DNA from: Bicyclus anynana
Lineage: Eukaryota; Arthropoda; Insecta; Lepidoptera; Nymphalidae
Direction of reading: 5' to 3'
DNA: 64,000 nt
Assembly (NCBI RefSeq): GCF_947172395.1
Contig: NC_069105.1
Location: forward strand, 13,160,087-13,224,086
In this document: positions 63,428 to 64,000 of the stretch, piece by piece
Layout of the letters: every line of letters begins with the position of its first letter
How positions within the stretch are numbered: position 1 is the stretch's first letter
Program-made: the position numbers and the translations under genes
The notes under the pieces: generated by a model
Databases searched by the model: none
Told to the model about the DNA's origin: nothing
What the model saw: only the letters and a program-made list of their open reading frames with translations

Positions 63428-63687
63428 TTATCTCGCATCGCATTCAAACATTTTTATTAGTGGTGACTTCGATAACTCTATTTGTTCATTTAATAAGGTA
63501 ATTCCTGACTTATTATGTTTTATTATTTCTAATTGTTCCAAAACGCATAGTCGTAGGCCTTTATTGCAAGTGTGTAAAATGTCATACATATGATTATCTG
63601 CCAGCTTATGGCCAGTATCTAGGAGATGCTTTGCAAAGTGCGACATTGTGGACGGTCATTATCGAACAGCGGATATGTGTTCCTTGT
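63428..63687 (-). pseudogene. PLE unit E, only the GIY-YIG C-terminus
   Basis: Encodes about the last 86 residues of the PLE protein, then stops at the inversion junction. Two single-base indels lie close together near 63645-63662 (ACATTGTGG for ACCTTTGTGG; CATTATCG for CATTTCG). They offset each other but create a TAA between them, so the clean frame starts only at 63646 (residues from SHFAKH on). Confidence 0.85.
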
Positions 63688-63695
63688 GTTCCTTG
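63688..63695. other. PLE inversion junction with 8-nt duplicated filler
   Basis: TGTTCCTTG at the end of unit E is repeated once (GTTCCTTG) before plus-strand PLE begins at TTTTGGTCTATAAAAG. The two arms join coding region (E) to spacer (plus strand), so this is not a simple palindrome. Confidence 0.8.
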
Positions 63696-63762
63696 TTTTG
63701 GTCTATAAAAGACGAAGCAAAGGTCGAAAACGACACTTTGCAATTGCACGTTGTAGAGTCAA

Positions 63763-63809
63763 CATCTCCTGAGGATGCTCCGGTTTCGGGGTGAAACGTA
63801 CGTAGAGAG
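63763..63809 (+). ncRNA. Hammerhead ribozyme motif (plus-strand PLE)
   Basis: Identical motif, opposite strand; cleavage predicted between 63804 and 63805. Confidence 0.68.
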
Positions 63810-63895
63810 TATTTTGTCGGACCTGGGTGACGTTGTCGCATGGGTTCGCCGAATTTTCGCGGATGATAGCAAAATAAATAAATCATTATATAATC

Positions 63896-64000
63896 ATGAT
63901 GAACTTCCGCAACAGTAACGCCTGCTTCTATCCATATTTAAAAGAGGTTAGCTTAACCACGCAGGCACGACTCTATATAAAATTAACCAAATTACATCGA
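63896..64000 (+). CDS. PLE protein, unit F, first 35 codons (partial)
   Basis: Begins ATGATGAACTTCCGC as in the array. An extra C (CGCAACAGTAAC for CGCAAAGTAAC) shifts the frame, and a missing A (CCATATTT for CCAATATTT) restores it. Residues 6-14 therefore read NSNACFYPY instead of KVTPASIQY, and the normal sequence YLKEVSLTTQARLYIKLTK resumes. Leu33 is TTA, not the stop. Open to the window edge. The paired indels could be real or consensus errors near a contig end. Confidence 0.8.
   Translation, partial: MMNFRNSNACFYPYLKEVSLTTQARLYIKLTKLHR

Larger units (their letters stand above)
52391..63687 (-). mobile_element. Tandem PLE array, four full units plus partials
   Basis: ORF stops at 52640, 55337, 58034, 60731 and 63428 give an exact 2,697-bp period. 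The unit is a 2,445-bp ORF plus a 252-bp spacer. Units look identical by eye except the TTA/TGA change at codon 33 (TGA in units B and C) and codon 242 (Lys in unit C). The left edge is cut in the spacer just before the next start codon, and the right edge at the inversion junction 63688-63695. Head-to-tail tandem copies are a known PLE feature. A four-unit near-identical array implies very recent amplification, unless collapsed or expanded in assembly. Confidence 0.92.
63696..64000 (+). mobile_element. PLE, plus orientation, continues beyond window
   Basis: Starts inside the spacer, contains the ribozyme motif, crosses the spacer end (CATTATATAATC) and enters a new ORF. The sequence is still PLE at the last base. 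Confidence 0.92.

Noticed and set aside
52391..64000. CRISPR-like or LTR-retrotransposon interpretation of the regular array
   Set aside because: The repeat unit is a 2.7-kb coding element with PLE RT and GIY-YIG domains. There are no short repeat/spacer units, and no integrase, protease or gag.

Overview
This window looks like non-genic, repeat-dense DNA from a lepidopteran (butterfly or moth) genome. The evidence is AT-rich sequence, two abundant tRNA-derived SINE families, Lep1-type Helitron-like elements ending in CTAGT, RTE-clade LINE tails that end in (GAT)n, hAT and other TIR MITEs, and no intron-bearing host gene that I can recognise. The SINE and Helitron types are what support Lepidoptera; I cannot name the species.

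The main object is a Penelope-like retroelement (PLE). It encodes a protein of up to 814 aa with a reverse transcriptase (YVDD box) and a C-terminal GIY-YIG endonuclease. Four head-to-tail units with an exact 2,697-bp period fill 52.4-63.4 kb on the minus strand. They are followed by a broken fifth unit and then an inversion into plus-strand PLE that runs off the window. Each unit is one 2,445-bp ORF plus a 252-bp spacer, and each spacer carries a hammerhead-ribozyme motif (CUGAGGA, stem II, GAAA, minimal stem III, GUA cleavage triplet). Another partial minus-strand copy lies at 11.0-13.4 kb and ends in a 200-N assembly gap. A 5'-truncated copy at 23.7 kb has a 14-bp target duplication.

Layout: 0-0.4 kb, 118-bp tandem repeat; 0.4-11 kb, nested SINEs, Helitron-like elements, MITEs and RTE fragments; 11-13.4 kb, PLE and gap; 13.6-23.7 kb, more of the same plus remnants of two further hammerhead-like repeat families; 23.7-24.6 kb, truncated PLE; 24.6-28.4 kb, mostly unassigned DNA with a hAT-interrupted RTE tail; 28.4-29.8 kb, decayed RTE element; 30-52 kb, dispersed repeats and several LINE 3' ends; 52.4-64 kb, PLE array.

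Two points deserve most attention. First, three unrelated repeat families here share hammerhead architecture, and the core 3-8 base pair differs between them as C-G, G-C and A-U, which looks like covariation. Second, the 11.0-kb PLE and the left edge of the 52.4-kb array abut two halves of what looks like a single SINE, sharing a 15-nt overlap in opposite orientation. They therefore look like the two ends of one insertion, now separated by an inversion or by a mis-oriented contig.

All assignments are by eye from sequence and translation; no database search or folding program was run.
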